From: Planococcus maritimus | Lineage (GTDB): Bacteria; Bacillota; Bacilli; Bacillales_A; Planococcaceae | DNA: 64,000 nucleotides | Reading direction: 5' to 3' | NCBI RefSeq assembly: GCF_001687625.2 | Contig: NZ_CP016538.2 | Span: forward strand, 654,001-718,000 | Shown here: positions 1-8,148 of the stretch, piece by piece | Layout: each line of letters opens with the position of its first letter | Position numbering within the stretch: position 1 is the first letter of the stretch | The notes under the pieces: generated by a model | The model's database searches: none | Seen by the model: only the letters and a program-made list of their open reading frames with translations | Told to the model about the DNA's origin: nothing | Made by a program: the position numbers and the translations under genes

Positions 1-1
1 T

Positions 2-247
2 ATTGATGTCCCGCACAATCTATTGGACATTGACCGGGTGGAAGACATCATCGATCCTGAAATCACGTTGACGTATTTTGAGCCGGGTACGCAGACTTCT
101 ACTGCGAAAAGCTGGTGGCGCTTCCGGTCGGACGACAAATTCGACAGCATCCATATGGTTCTGAGAAAAACCGAGCTGGAATTGTATGATTTCACGAGAG
201 ACGACTGGGTCGCATTGATGGAAGAGATTGCGGCTGTTCATAAATAA
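2..247 (+). CDS. Hypothetical protein, 3' part only
   Basis: The reading frame is open from the first bases of the window to the TAA at 245-247, so the gene starts upstream of the window. The visible 81 residues are acidic and soluble-looking (DIDRVEDIIDPEITLTYF, RDDWVALMEEIAAVHK) with no signal peptide or membrane segment. I do not recognise a family. A strong intrinsic terminator follows 48 bp after the stop, which supports a real gene end. Confidence 0.6.
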   Translation: MDVPHNLLDIDRVEDIIDPEITLTYFEPGTQTSTAKSWWRFRSDDKFDSIHMVLRKTELELYDFTRDDWVALMEEIAAVHK

Positions 248-294
248 CACGTAGCTTAGTCATCTGGCTGAGCTTTTAAACACATACTAGATTT

Positions 295-333
295 CCACAC
301 TTGCCGAACTAACTTGGCGGGTGTGGTTTTTTT
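295..333 (+). terminator. Intrinsic terminator
   Basis: An 11-bp GC-rich stem (CCACACTTGCC paired with GGCGGGTGTGG, one G-T type mismatch) is followed by seven T. It closes the truncated first gene and separates it from the glycosyltransferase pair. Confidence 0.85.
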
Positions 334-538
334 GTTGTCCCGTATTCTGTGATGGCTAGGAAGGAATGTTGTATAAGGAATAAAGTAGATTTGCCCCTAA
401 TTGCTTCAATAGTTTTGGCAATAGTTGGCATCTTTCGTGGTGTTAAAAAGAATAGAGAACTGCATGCGCATATAGTAGTACTCCTGGTGGTATAGAGTAG
501 GAAGAAGATAATCTACTGAAAGTATCGGGGGATGAAAA

Positions 539-2578
539 ATGAACGAATTCATAGAGTTCAGAAATCGAGTTTACGGCCATGAAAGCAATAACAGTTATCC
601 GCTTCAATTTTTAGAGGAGTACATAAATAACGGCACGGCTATCAGTTCCGACGAATTAAGAGTGATCGAGCACATTCGAACGATCAAGCAACTCGAGCTG
701 AACAAGAAGTTAGACGATAAGGACATTGATGGATTACTGGCTTTTTTAGGACAGCATCCGACCACGGATCGATTTATCATCGACGCGATTTTGACTCTAT
801 TCAACGACGAGGTTAAGCCAATTATAGAGAGAAAAATAAAAGACTTACTCGTCACCCGGCAAGTCGATAGTCAAAAGCTCTATCATATTGTGGATCTGTG
901 CATTGAATGTGAGTTGGATCTGTTAAGTGATGACGATATCGGTTCGATGTTTCAGCAATACGAACAGGATTTAGAAATCGTTTCGATCTTGTTGGACTAT
1001 GTAGAGCGTTTTAACAAACAGGGATCTACAGATGCCCTAACCAAATTATTGGCTCTTGATTACCCGGATAGCATCAAAATCCAAGGAATGAATGCCTTGA
1101 TGAGTCTGTCTCCAATGGAAACGATTGATCCCGCCGTTGTGGACGAGCACATCAGAAACGACCGAAACCAAGTGTTTGTGGATAGCTATTTGGATTTTCT
1201 CCAGAGCGATGTCACGTTCGATAAGCAAGGCACGTCGATTTTGCAGTCGATGTTTTACGGGGATTTTGAAGATAGCGGCAAAGGAAACAACGGGGGCTTA
1301 GCGGTGTTATTGAAATCCTTGGGTGAAGAAGTATCGAAAGATGATCAAATAGCTCATGTGTTTACGATTACGATCACGCAAGCATCCACCAAACCGTTTA
1401 TCAGTTTTCACGGCGATAAACACGTCTTTATCCGATTGCCGATCTATTTGGATCAGTCCAGATCAGACAAGTTTATTAAACGAGAGCTCTTTATCAAACG
1501 GCAAATCGCTCATTTTTTGAAACGGTCGAATATAGAACCCGATGTCTTTCATATCCGGTTTTTAGACAATGCGTCTAAAGCGGTGGCTCATCTAGCTAAA
1601 GAGTTAACGAGCCAATTGGTCTTTACGCTGACGCCAGACCCGCACCGGAACATGTTTGATGGAGCTGGGCGCATAAAAGCACTTGAATTTAACGATTTGA
1701 TTGAAAAACTGAACAAGATCAAAATAGGCGACGAATTGATTCACACAAGCGATGGAATCGTCGGGATCGGGAATGCAGATGTACAAACAGAACTGGCAGT
1801 CTATTTCCCTCAATTTCAGGACGGGGCTGTAAATAGAAAAATAAAAATGATCGGTGAAGGCATACACACGGCCCAAGCCATTGATGTAGAAGACATCGCG
1901 GGCTCTCCTAACCCATTTGCGGCATGGAGTGAAACAAATAAAGCTTTCTTTGAAAAGCCTGTCATCTTGAACGTCGGAAGATTGGCTGTGTTAAAAGGGC
2001 AGATGGAACTGCTCAAAGCGTGGGCAAACTCCAAGCTCTCAGACACTCATAATCTTCTCATTATCGGAGGAGACTTAGAAAATCCGAGTCCAGAAGAAAA
2101 AATGGTGATCGATTTCTTCGAAGATTTCGTGCAAAAGCATCCCGAGTTCAAAGACCGGTTCATCCATAAAGGAGCTATGTCGAATGTGGATATCCGATCG
2201 CTTGAACGGACGATCATCAAGAAAGACTTTGACTATCCGCATATCTATCTATGCTCAAGTGTCAAAGAAGAGTTTGGCATCGCCATATTAGAAGCAATGT
2301 CGATCGGCTTCCTGACGCTCGGCCCGATCAAAGGCGGAGTGAAAAGTTATATGAAGAACGGCGAAAATGGATTTTTGATCGACACCAGCAATTGGGAAAC
2401 GATCGCGAAAGAAACCGAAAGCCATTTGTATGATTCTTCAATTGATCCAGCAGCCATTCGAAAAATTCAAGCGGCAGGACAGCGAACAGTGGATGAACAC
2501 TTTTCGATTCAAAACATTTCAAAAGAATTCGTGTCGTTTTATTTGTCCCTAGAAGGAGAAACTGCCAATGAAGTATAG
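539..2578 (+). CDS. Glycosyltransferase family 4-like protein with long N-terminal extension
   Basis: This 679-residue protein has a GT-B fold C-terminal half. GRLAVLKGQMELLKAW begins the nucleotide-sugar domain, and the EX7E-type motif (EEFGIAILE) sits at residues 577-585, followed by GGVKSYMKNGENGFLI, typical of retaining GT4 enzymes. The first ~250 residues are helical and acidic without a family I recognise, so the protein is about 300 residues longer than a usual GT4 enzyme. There is no signal peptide or membrane span, so a cytosolic enzyme is expected. The start has GGGGGATG-like purines upstream. Its 3' end overlaps the next glycosyltransferase by 11 bp, implying translational coupling. 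The acceptor is unknown. Confidence 0.8.
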   Translation: MNEFIEFRNRVYGHESNNSYPLQFLEEYINNGTAISSDELRVIEHIRTIKQLELNKKLDDKDIDGLLAFLGQHPTTDRFIIDAILTLFNDEVKPIIERKIKDLLVTRQVDSQKLYHIVDLCIECELDLLSDDDIGSMFQQYEQDLEIVSILLDYVERFNKQGSTDALTKLLALDYPDSIKIQGMNALMSLSPMETIDPAVVDEHIRNDRNQVFVDSYLDFLQSDVTFDKQGTSILQSMFYGDFEDSGKGNNGGLAVLLKSLGEEVSKDDQIAHVFTITITQASTKPFISFHGDKHVFIRLPIYLDQSRSDKFIKRELFIKRQIAHFLKRSNIEPDVFHIRFLDNASKAVAHLAKELTSQLVFTLTPDPHRNMFDGAGRIKALEFNDLIEKLNKIKIGDELIHTSDGIVGIGNADVQTELAVYFPQFQDGAVNRKIKMIGEGIHTAQAIDVEDIAGSPNPFAAWSETNKAFFEKPVILNVGRLAVLKGQMELLKAWANSKLSDTHNLLIIGGDLENPSPEEKMVIDFFEDFVQKHPEFKDRFIHKGAMSNVDIRSLERTIIKKDFDYPHIYLCSSVKEEFGIAILEAMSIGFLTLGPIKGGVKSYMKNGENGFLIDTSNWETIAKETESHLYDSSIDPAAIRKIQAAGQRTVDEHFSIQNISKEFVSFYLSLEGETANEV

Positions 2579-3875
2579 AAAAATCTTTTTCATCAGTCCT
2601 CCTTTTTATTCGCATTTCAATCCTTTGCTCGTGTTGGCCAAGAGTTTTCAAGCACATGGCGCAGAAGTGACTTTTGGCTGCAGCATCGAATTTAAGGACA
2701 AGATCGTGGAAGAGAACTTGAATTTCTACGAGATCGACATCAGTGCCAATAAAAATACGGGGACAAGTGAAGACACCGTCCAACCGGACACAGAGCGCAT
2801 GCGGCTCGAGGAATTTTTCGAGTCGACCAAAAAAGGGGCGGTGGAAACATTGATCACGCAGTCCCGCCATAGAAAAGCGGATATGCTGTATAACCCGCAA
2901 AAGCTCATTGACACTATTAAAGTCATCGATGATTCCCTGGATGTGGATCTTTACGTTGTCGACATCCTGTCTTACTCGGTGACGTTGAGTTTATATTTCT
3001 TGGGATTGCCGTTTGTGACGTTCTGCCCGCCCCATCCGAATACCATTCCAAGAGACGGGCGGTATTTCAACGTGCCGAAAAACTGGCCCGATGCGATCAC
3101 GGTCAAAGAGAATGATTTGGCGAAGCTCAAGCAAGTGTCCACCCAAACACAACGGGAGTTTACGGAAGTATTCAATAGTATCATCACGAAAAATAAATCG
3201 ATTCAACCCATCAGCAATGCGTTTAGTTTAGTGTCGGAAATTGCGGTCATCTACAATTATTTTGATTTCAACGATAACGAAAAACACGAAGAAAACCCGA
3301 AAGAGCTGTTTATCGGAAATTCATTCCAAGCGGTAGCTTTAGATGAAGAGTGGATGAAACGAATAGAGACCAAGGAAAAGAAAATCATGATCAGCTTGGG
3401 GACGTTTTTGTCGAACCGAAAAGACGTGCTGGAAAAACTCATTTTGTCGGCGAGAGAAAGCCATCCGGATGCACTGTTGATCGTTTCGGCAGGAAGCCAT
3501 GCGGAGGCACTTCAAAAATACAGTTCGCCGAATACGATCATCGAAGGGTTTATCCCACAAGTTGCGCTGATGCAGTATGTGGACACCGTTGTGTTCCACG
3601 GGGGATGCAACACTTTAACGGAAGCGATGTACCATGGAAAAGAGATGGTCATCTTGCCGTTCTCCAGCGATCAGTTTAATATCGCCTACGACATCGAGAA
3701 GCAAAATTTAGGAAGAATATTGGACCCAAACAATTTCAGCCAACAACAATTGGCAACGGCATTGACTGAGCTAGAAGAGAGTTCCAAGAACAATCTGCGG
3801 TATTGGCAAAGCGTCTCCAGAGAACGAGGCGCGGATTATGCCGTGAAGAAAATATTGGAGATTGATTCTATATAG
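2568..3875 (+). CDS. GT1-type (UDP-glucuronosyl/glucosyltransferase-like) glycosyltransferase
   Basis: This 435-residue GT-B protein starts with the N-terminal acceptor domain signature (KIFFISPPFYSHFNPLLVLAKSFQAHGAEVTF). It carries the C-terminal donor-binding motif HGGCNTLTEAMYHGKEMVILPFSSDQFNIA beginning at His344, as in MGT/UGT/CrtX-like family 1 enzymes. An AAGGAG box lies 9 bp before the ATG, inside the end of the upstream GT4 gene. The two overlap and probably form an operon that builds one glycoside. Family 1 enzymes use UDP-sugars on small lipophilic acceptors; whether this one acts on a carotenoid, sterol-like lipid or antibiotic cannot be read from sequence. Confidence 0.8.
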   Translation: MKYRKIFFISPPFYSHFNPLLVLAKSFQAHGAEVTFGCSIEFKDKIVEENLNFYEIDISANKNTGTSEDTVQPDTERMRLEEFFESTKKGAVETLITQSRHRKADMLYNPQKLIDTIKVIDDSLDVDLYVVDILSYSVTLSLYFLGLPFVTFCPPHPNTIPRDGRYFNVPKNWPDAITVKENDLAKLKQVSTQTQREFTEVFNSIITKNKSIQPISNAFSLVSEIAVIYNYFDFNDNEKHEENPKELFIGNSFQAVALDEEWMKRIETKEKKIMISLGTFLSNRKDVLEKLILSARESHPDALLIVSAGSHAEALQKYSSPNTIIEGFIPQVALMQYVDTVVFHGGCNTLTEAMYHGKEMVILPFSSDQFNIAYDIEKQNLGRILDPNNFSQQQLATALTELEESSKNNLRYWQSVSRERGADYAVKKILEIDSI

Positions 3876-3890
3876 GCTGGCTAGTAAGGG

Positions 3891-4015
3891 GATATTCCGC
3901 AAAATCGCTGCGCTTTCCGCGGGCTCGCGCCCAAGCCTCCTCGGTCTCTGCGCTCCCTGCGGGGTCTCGGTCGTCTGGCTTTACCGCAGGAGTCGCAGCT
4001 ATTTTGCTCCATATC
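3891..4015. repeat. GC-rich imperfect palindromic element, copy 1
   Basis: The ends are inverted repeats: GATATTCCGCAAAATCGCTG on the left, and the reverse complement of the right end reads GATATGGAGCAAAATAGCTG. The interior carries a core with GGGCTCGCGCCC, AAGCCTCCTCGG and GCGGGGTCTCGGTCGTCT, also seen at 62.5 kb and, inverted, at 4.1 kb. There is no ORF of its own. It lies directly after the GT1 gene. I read it as a MITE-like or structured repeat; whether it is transcribed is unknown. Confidence 0.75.
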
Positions 4016-4090
4016 TGCTAGTAAGTTAGTGTGTGAATCAAATCAAGGAGAGTCACGAACTATTAGACTTTTCGCAAACAATATCTCAAG

Positions 4091-4210
4091 GACTCGGAGC
4101 GCAATGCGGCGACTCCTGCGGAAGAATGGAGTGATGAGACCCCTCGGGAGCTTGCGACGAGGAGGCTCAGCGCTCCGTCAGCGGAAAGCGTCCGCATGAA
4201 GCGAAGAGTC
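4091..4210. repeat. GC-rich imperfect palindromic element, copy 2 (inverted)
   Basis: This carries the same core as the element at 3891-4015 in opposite orientation (GAGACCCC, GAGGAGGCT, AGCGGAAAGCG). Its ends again pair with each other (GACTC...ATGCGG at the left, the same pattern when the right end is reverse-complemented) but differ in sequence from copy 1. Together the two copies fill the otherwise gene-free stretch 3876-4264. Confidence 0.7.
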
Positions 4211-4264
4211 CTGTTTAACCGAAGATAGTACGAATAGCCAAAGAAAATGGAAAAGAGGTGTTTT

Positions 4265-5602
4265 ATGAAGGAAACAGTTGAAGCAGACACAAAGGTGAAG
4301 AATACGAGTAAATACGATGTGGATGGGGTCCCTCCATTAAAAGAAGCAATTCCTTTAGGACTGCAGCATATCTTCGCGATGTTTTTAGGGAATGTAGCGG
4401 TCCCGATTATCATTGCGGGTGCGGTCGGCATTACCGGAGCGGATTTAACGATCTTAATTCAAAGCGCCATGGTGATGGCTGGGATTGCGACGATCATCCA
4501 ATGTTACCCAATATGGATGGTCGGGGCACGGCTGCCGGTCGTGATGGGGACGAGTTTCGGATTTCTGCCGACCAATCTCGTTATCGCCAGCTCCTACGGC
4601 ATCGGCGGATTACTGGGCGCCAGCTTGATCGGCGGTTTGTTTGGCGGCGCTTTAGGGTTTTTTGTAAAGAAAGTTAGGCGATTCTTTCCGAAAATTGTCA
4701 CCGGTACAGTCGTTCTGACGATCGGTTTGTCTTTGTTGCCGACAGGTATTGTCTCGATGGCTGGAGGCAGTGGGTCTGAAAGTTTTGGCTCAGCTAAAAA
4801 CTGGCTAGTGGCGTTACTGGTATTGGCCATTGTGCTGTTTCTCAATCGATATGCAACGGGAATGGCGAAAACTTCCTCTATTTTAATTGGCATTATTATT
4901 GGATATTTGGTGGCATTGCCACTGGGGATGGTCGAATTTACGGCCATGAGAGAAGCGAGCTGGTTTTCCGTTCCGCAACCGTTTTATTTTCCAATAGAAT
5001 TTTACTGGGGAGCGATCCTTCCGATGATGATCATGTTTATTGTGACATCTGTTGAGACCGTGGGGGATGTTACCGCGATGACGACCGGGGGAGCTGGCAG
5101 AGAACCGACCGAAAAGGAGCTTTCCGGTTCCGTCATCGCTAATGGTTTTACGTCTTCTCTCGGAGCGATTTTCAACTCGCTGCCCAACACGTCTTTTAGC
5201 CAAAATGTAGGGATGATCGCCTTTACCAAAGTCATGAGCCGCTATGTTGTCGCAGTTGGCGCCGGGTTCTTAATCTTGGCTGGGCTCATCCCTAAGGTTG
5301 GCGCATTGATCTCTACCATGCCGCCAGCTGTCATTGGCGGGGCCACGGTTATTATCTTTTCTCAAATCACCTTAACCGGTATCTCGATCTTGACGTCCGA
5401 GCCGTTAAATGAAAGAGCCAAGATCATCATTGGCTTGTCTTTAGTATTTGGAATCGGCTTAAGCCAAGTGCCCGATGCGATGAATGGGTTTCCGGAAGTT
5501 ATCAAGTTATTATTCGGTGGGTCCGGCATCACTATCGCCTGTTTTGTGGCGATTGCCTTGAACTTGATCATTCCTGAGGAGTCCGTGAAAGAAGAAGCAT
5601 AG
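4265..5602 (+). CDS. NCS2 family nucleobase (xanthine/uracil-type) permease
   Basis: This integral membrane protein of about 445 residues has 12-14 hydrophobic segments and the NCS2 marks: GLQHIFAMFLGNVAVPIII in the first span, ETVGDVTAMT before the signature region, and SLPNTSFSQNVG. It should import a purine or pyrimidine base by proton symport. I prefer the ATG at 4265 because AGAGGTG lies 4 bp before it; an ATG 18 bp upstream lacks a ribosome binding site. No purine riboswitch is visible in the leader, which is mostly the palindromic element. Substrate (xanthine, uric acid or uracil) is not resolved. Confidence 0.88.
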   Translation: MKETVEADTKVKNTSKYDVDGVPPLKEAIPLGLQHIFAMFLGNVAVPIIIAGAVGITGADLTILIQSAMVMAGIATIIQCYPIWMVGARLPVVMGTSFGFLPTNLVIASSYGIGGLLGASLIGGLFGGALGFFVKKVRRFFPKIVTGTVVLTIGLSLLPTGIVSMAGGSGSESFGSAKNWLVALLVLAIVLFLNRYATGMAKTSSILIGIIIGYLVALPLGMVEFTAMREASWFSVPQPFYFPIEFYWGAILPMMIMFIVTSVETVGDVTAMTTGGAGREPTEKELSGSVIANGFTSSLGAIFNSLPNTSFSQNVGMIAFTKVMSRYVVAVGAGFLILAGLIPKVGALISTMPPAVIGGATVIIFSQITLTGISILTSEPLNERAKIIIGLSLVFGIGLSQVPDAMNGFPEVIKLLFGGSGITIACFVAIALNLIIPEESVKEEA

Positions 5603-5726
5603 ATGAACCCGCTTCAATGTGTTGAGACCAGAATACGATAAATGAAGTGACTCGTGAAATCTATATGACATACAAAATCACACCCGTTCTATCAAACGAA
5701 AAATTGTATCGCTTTCTGGTGAGCGA

Positions 5727-5772
5727 AAAAAGCCGTATCCGACAAGTTCGCGCTTGTTGGATACGGCTTTCG
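5727..5772. terminator. Bidirectional intrinsic terminator between convergent genes
   Basis: A 16-bp stem (AGCCGTATCCGACAAG / CTTGTTGGATACGGCT) has a run of T on the minus strand and a weaker one on the plus strand. It lies between the NCS2 permease and the MFS-like gene, which point at each other. Confidence 0.8.
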
Positions 5773-5854
5773 CATGTTCGGTTAAAATAAAGGTCCCTTA
5801 CCCGGTAGACATTCAACCAATTTTCCAGCGACTGCGAAATTCGCTATATGGGTG

Positions 5855-6409
5855 TTAAGTTTGCAACTCGGGCAAGGCTTTGTCTTTTTTCATAATCGAA
5901 AACCCGCTCCAGGCGAATAGTGCAGAGGCGATATAGAAAATGCTCGATATCGTGAAAAAGTCCACTAAATAACCGGTGGCGATGACCGCTATGGCTGCGG
6001 CAATTGATGTCCAAATGTGGTAATTGCCGATTTCTTTTCCGGCGGTTTCTTTTAAGACGTGCCTCGCCAATATGGTTTTTTCGGAATTTTTTTGGACTGC
6101 CCCGAGCACTCCCATAAAGATTTGAAGAAGATAGACATGCCATATTTCATTTGCTAAAGGAAAGACGAGCAATAGTAGCGCCATCCCCCAGGAGTAGATG
6201 CTGAGCAGCACACGGTCGCCCGCTCGGTCAGCGATTTTGCCGATGAGCGGGTAGCAAATGGCAGCGGTCAACGCAAACAGTCCATAAGCCCAGCCAAACT
6301 GGGAGTAGGAATTTCCAACGTTTCTGAGCATCAAGATGTAAAACGGGAAGATCATGCTTGAGGCCATGACGATGGTTCCTTGATAGACGATGAATCGTTT
6401 ATAGTTCAT
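5855..6409 (-). CDS. Half-size MFS transporter-like membrane protein
   Basis: The 184-residue protein has about six hydrophobic segments and an MFS loop-2 signature (GKIADRAGDRVLL), but it is only half the length of a normal 12-span MFS carrier. There is no sign of the missing N-terminal half upstream: the gene starts with an ATGA overlap on the stop of the FAD oxidoreductase gene. It may work as a dimer or be a truncated carrier. The overlap suggests coexpression with the oxidoreductase, so the two may share a substrate. Confidence 0.65.
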   Translation of the reverse strand: MNYKRFIVYQGTIVMASSMIFPFYILMLRNVGNSYSQFGWAYGLFALTAAICYPLIGKIADRAGDRVLLSIYSWGMALLLLVFPLANEIWHVYLLQIFMGVLGAVQKNSEKTILARHVLKETAGKEIGNYHIWTSIAAAIAVIATGYLVDFFTISSIFYIASALFAWSGFSIMKKDKALPELQT

Positions 6410-7836
6410 TGCTTGTACTCCTCATAGAAAATATTCACAAACCGCTCGCTTGGATCGTATTCTTTTTTTAAGTCGAAAAACTCGCTCGTCCGTGGGTATG
6501 CTTCAGCCATTTGTTCTTTAGTGGGGTAGCCGAAATACGGCAAGTAATAGCTCCCGCCGTGGTCGAGCGTCACATCAATCATATTTCGGACGACCCTTCC
6601 AGTATCTTCTATGCTCTGTGCATCGGTTCCTTGATTGATTAGGAGAACCAGCGAGAACATATCGTCTTTCGCATAAGACAACACTGCTTTTTCATTTTTT
6701 TCAACATAGCGGATGGTGATATTCAATAAGTTGAACTGGTCTTCGTCAATTAAGGTTTCTCTCAAGTCGTCAATATACGCTTCAAAATTTTCCACAGGAA
6801 CAAAATATTCCTGAAGGACTTCGGTGTTTTCGGGATGGCTGTATTCCATGAATTCGGAATCCGACCGCATGACGTTGTTTCGCGAAATCAATTTCCCATC
6901 AATCGAAGCGGAATAGGTTTTCTGGGTATTCCAGAACACTTTTTTCCCTTGCTCATTCAGCCGGGCAAGCCCGAGGAAAAATTTCGGAACAGCGATCAAG
7001 GTCTCCTGTTTTAATTTCTGGGGCTCCATGGGAAGGCTTTCCTGCTCCGTTTCCTGATAATTAATGACGTACATGTCTTCCAAAAACGAGTCAGGGGATA
7101 AGGAAATTCGCGCCAAATGCATCTTCGTCTTTTCATCTGCTCTGACGCTCTCGTTAAAATAATCATTGTATTCATCGTACTGAAGCTGTTCAGAATGGAT
7201 TTCATACATTTCATCGTCCGTCAGTTTCAATGTCACGTCCAGAATGACGCCGAATAAACCATAGCCTCCTACAACCGCTTTGAACAGCTCGGGGTTCTGA
7301 TCCGAACTGAGTGTCAGGATCTCGCCGTTTGCATCCAGCAGGCGAAGTGATTCGACGGTGTCGATCAAGCTGCCTTGCCGGATATCAAGGCCGTGTGCAT
7401 TGACGCTTAAAGAGCCGCCGACAGTGAAAATGTTTTGGGACTGGCTGACTTTCAAAGCCAGCCCATATGGATTGATATAGTCTTGAATGTCACGCCAAGT
7501 TGCTCCGCTTTGGATCGTTATAGTTTTTTCGTGGGCATCGAATCTTAGAATTTTATTGTACGGTTTCATATCCAGCAAGATGCCGTCGGGATACACAGTA
7601 TGTCCGCCTTGGCTGTGCTGCATGCCGGCAATCGCGATGGAATCTCCTTGTGAATTGGCATCAAGGACCACTTGCTGGATTTCGGCTGTGCTGTCGGTCG
7701 CTTTTATCGCTTTCATTTTCACTGGTAGCAAGCGGCTCTGGTCTTCTGCTATCGGTTCGGCAGATTGTTCAGTGACATAAAAAATCGATAGGAATAAGAA
7801 AGTGATGTAAACAAAGAGCATCAAATAGCGTTTCAT
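6406..7836 (-). CDS. Membrane-anchored FAD-binding (PCMH-type) oxidoreductase
   Basis: Residues 4-22 form a hydrophobic N-terminal anchor or signal (YLMLFVYITFLFLSIFYV). Next comes a FAD-binding type 4/PCMH domain, with GMQHSQGGHTVY at about 70, the TITIQSGATWRDIQDYI strand, and SQSQNIFTVGGSLSVNAHG plus GGYGLFGVILDVTL typical of the vanillyl-alcohol/berberine-bridge fold. The protein (476 residues) probably faces outside the membrane and oxidises a small organic substrate; substrate unknown. Its ribosome binding site (AGAAGGAAG) is unusually far, about 16 bp, from the ATG. It is followed by the overlapping MFS-like gene. Confidence 0.8.
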   Translation of the reverse strand: MKRYLMLFVYITFLFLSIFYVTEQSAEPIAEDQSRLLPVKMKAIKATDSTAEIQQVVLDANSQGDSIAIAGMQHSQGGHTVYPDGILLDMKPYNKILRFDAHEKTITIQSGATWRDIQDYINPYGLALKVSQSQNIFTVGGSLSVNAHGLDIRQGSLIDTVESLRLLDANGEILTLSSDQNPELFKAVVGGYGLFGVILDVTLKLTDDEMYEIHSEQLQYDEYNDYFNESVRADEKTKMHLARISLSPDSFLEDMYVINYQETEQESLPMEPQKLKQETLIAVPKFFLGLARLNEQGKKVFWNTQKTYSASIDGKLISRNNVMRSDSEFMEYSHPENTEVLQEYFVPVENFEAYIDDLRETLIDEDQFNLLNITIRYVEKNEKAVLSYAKDDMFSLVLLINQGTDAQSIEDTGRVVRNMIDVTLDHGGSYYLPYFGYPTKEQMAEAYPRTSEFFDLKKEYDPSERFVNIFYEEYKQ

Positions 7837-8148
7837 AATGGGTTTTATGCACTTCCTTCTGGTCCGGTATACCGCTGCTTTTATTTTTACAATACCAAAG
7901 CTTTCTGGAAAATACTATGTTATTCGATATCTTATATATTCGGTAAACACCGCCTAAACGGCAGGTGAATAACTAATTGTTAAACTCGAGAAATGAAAGG
8001 TGCTTGATGAGTTTTTTTATCTTTTCGTAAATCGTTTTAGCTTCCTCGCGCGCAGGGAAGAGATTTAAAGTGACTGGTAAGCTTCTTTTATCCTTTATGA
8101 TCGGTTCTTTAGTAAAATATGAACTACCAAAGAAATGAGGCAACGAGT
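7837..8148. other. Intergenic stretch between divergent genes
   Basis: About 310 bp separate the divergent FAD oxidoreductase and coiled-coil genes. The short open frames here have no ribosome binding site and no recognisable product. I see AT-rich sequence near 7910-7980 where promoters would be expected, but no convincing -35/-10 pair. Confidence 0.4.

Noticed and set aside
3900-4431. Minus-strand open frame over the palindrome and the start of the NCS2 gene
   Set aside because: It is a shadow of the permease gene on the other strand and of the repeat; no start signal or family match.
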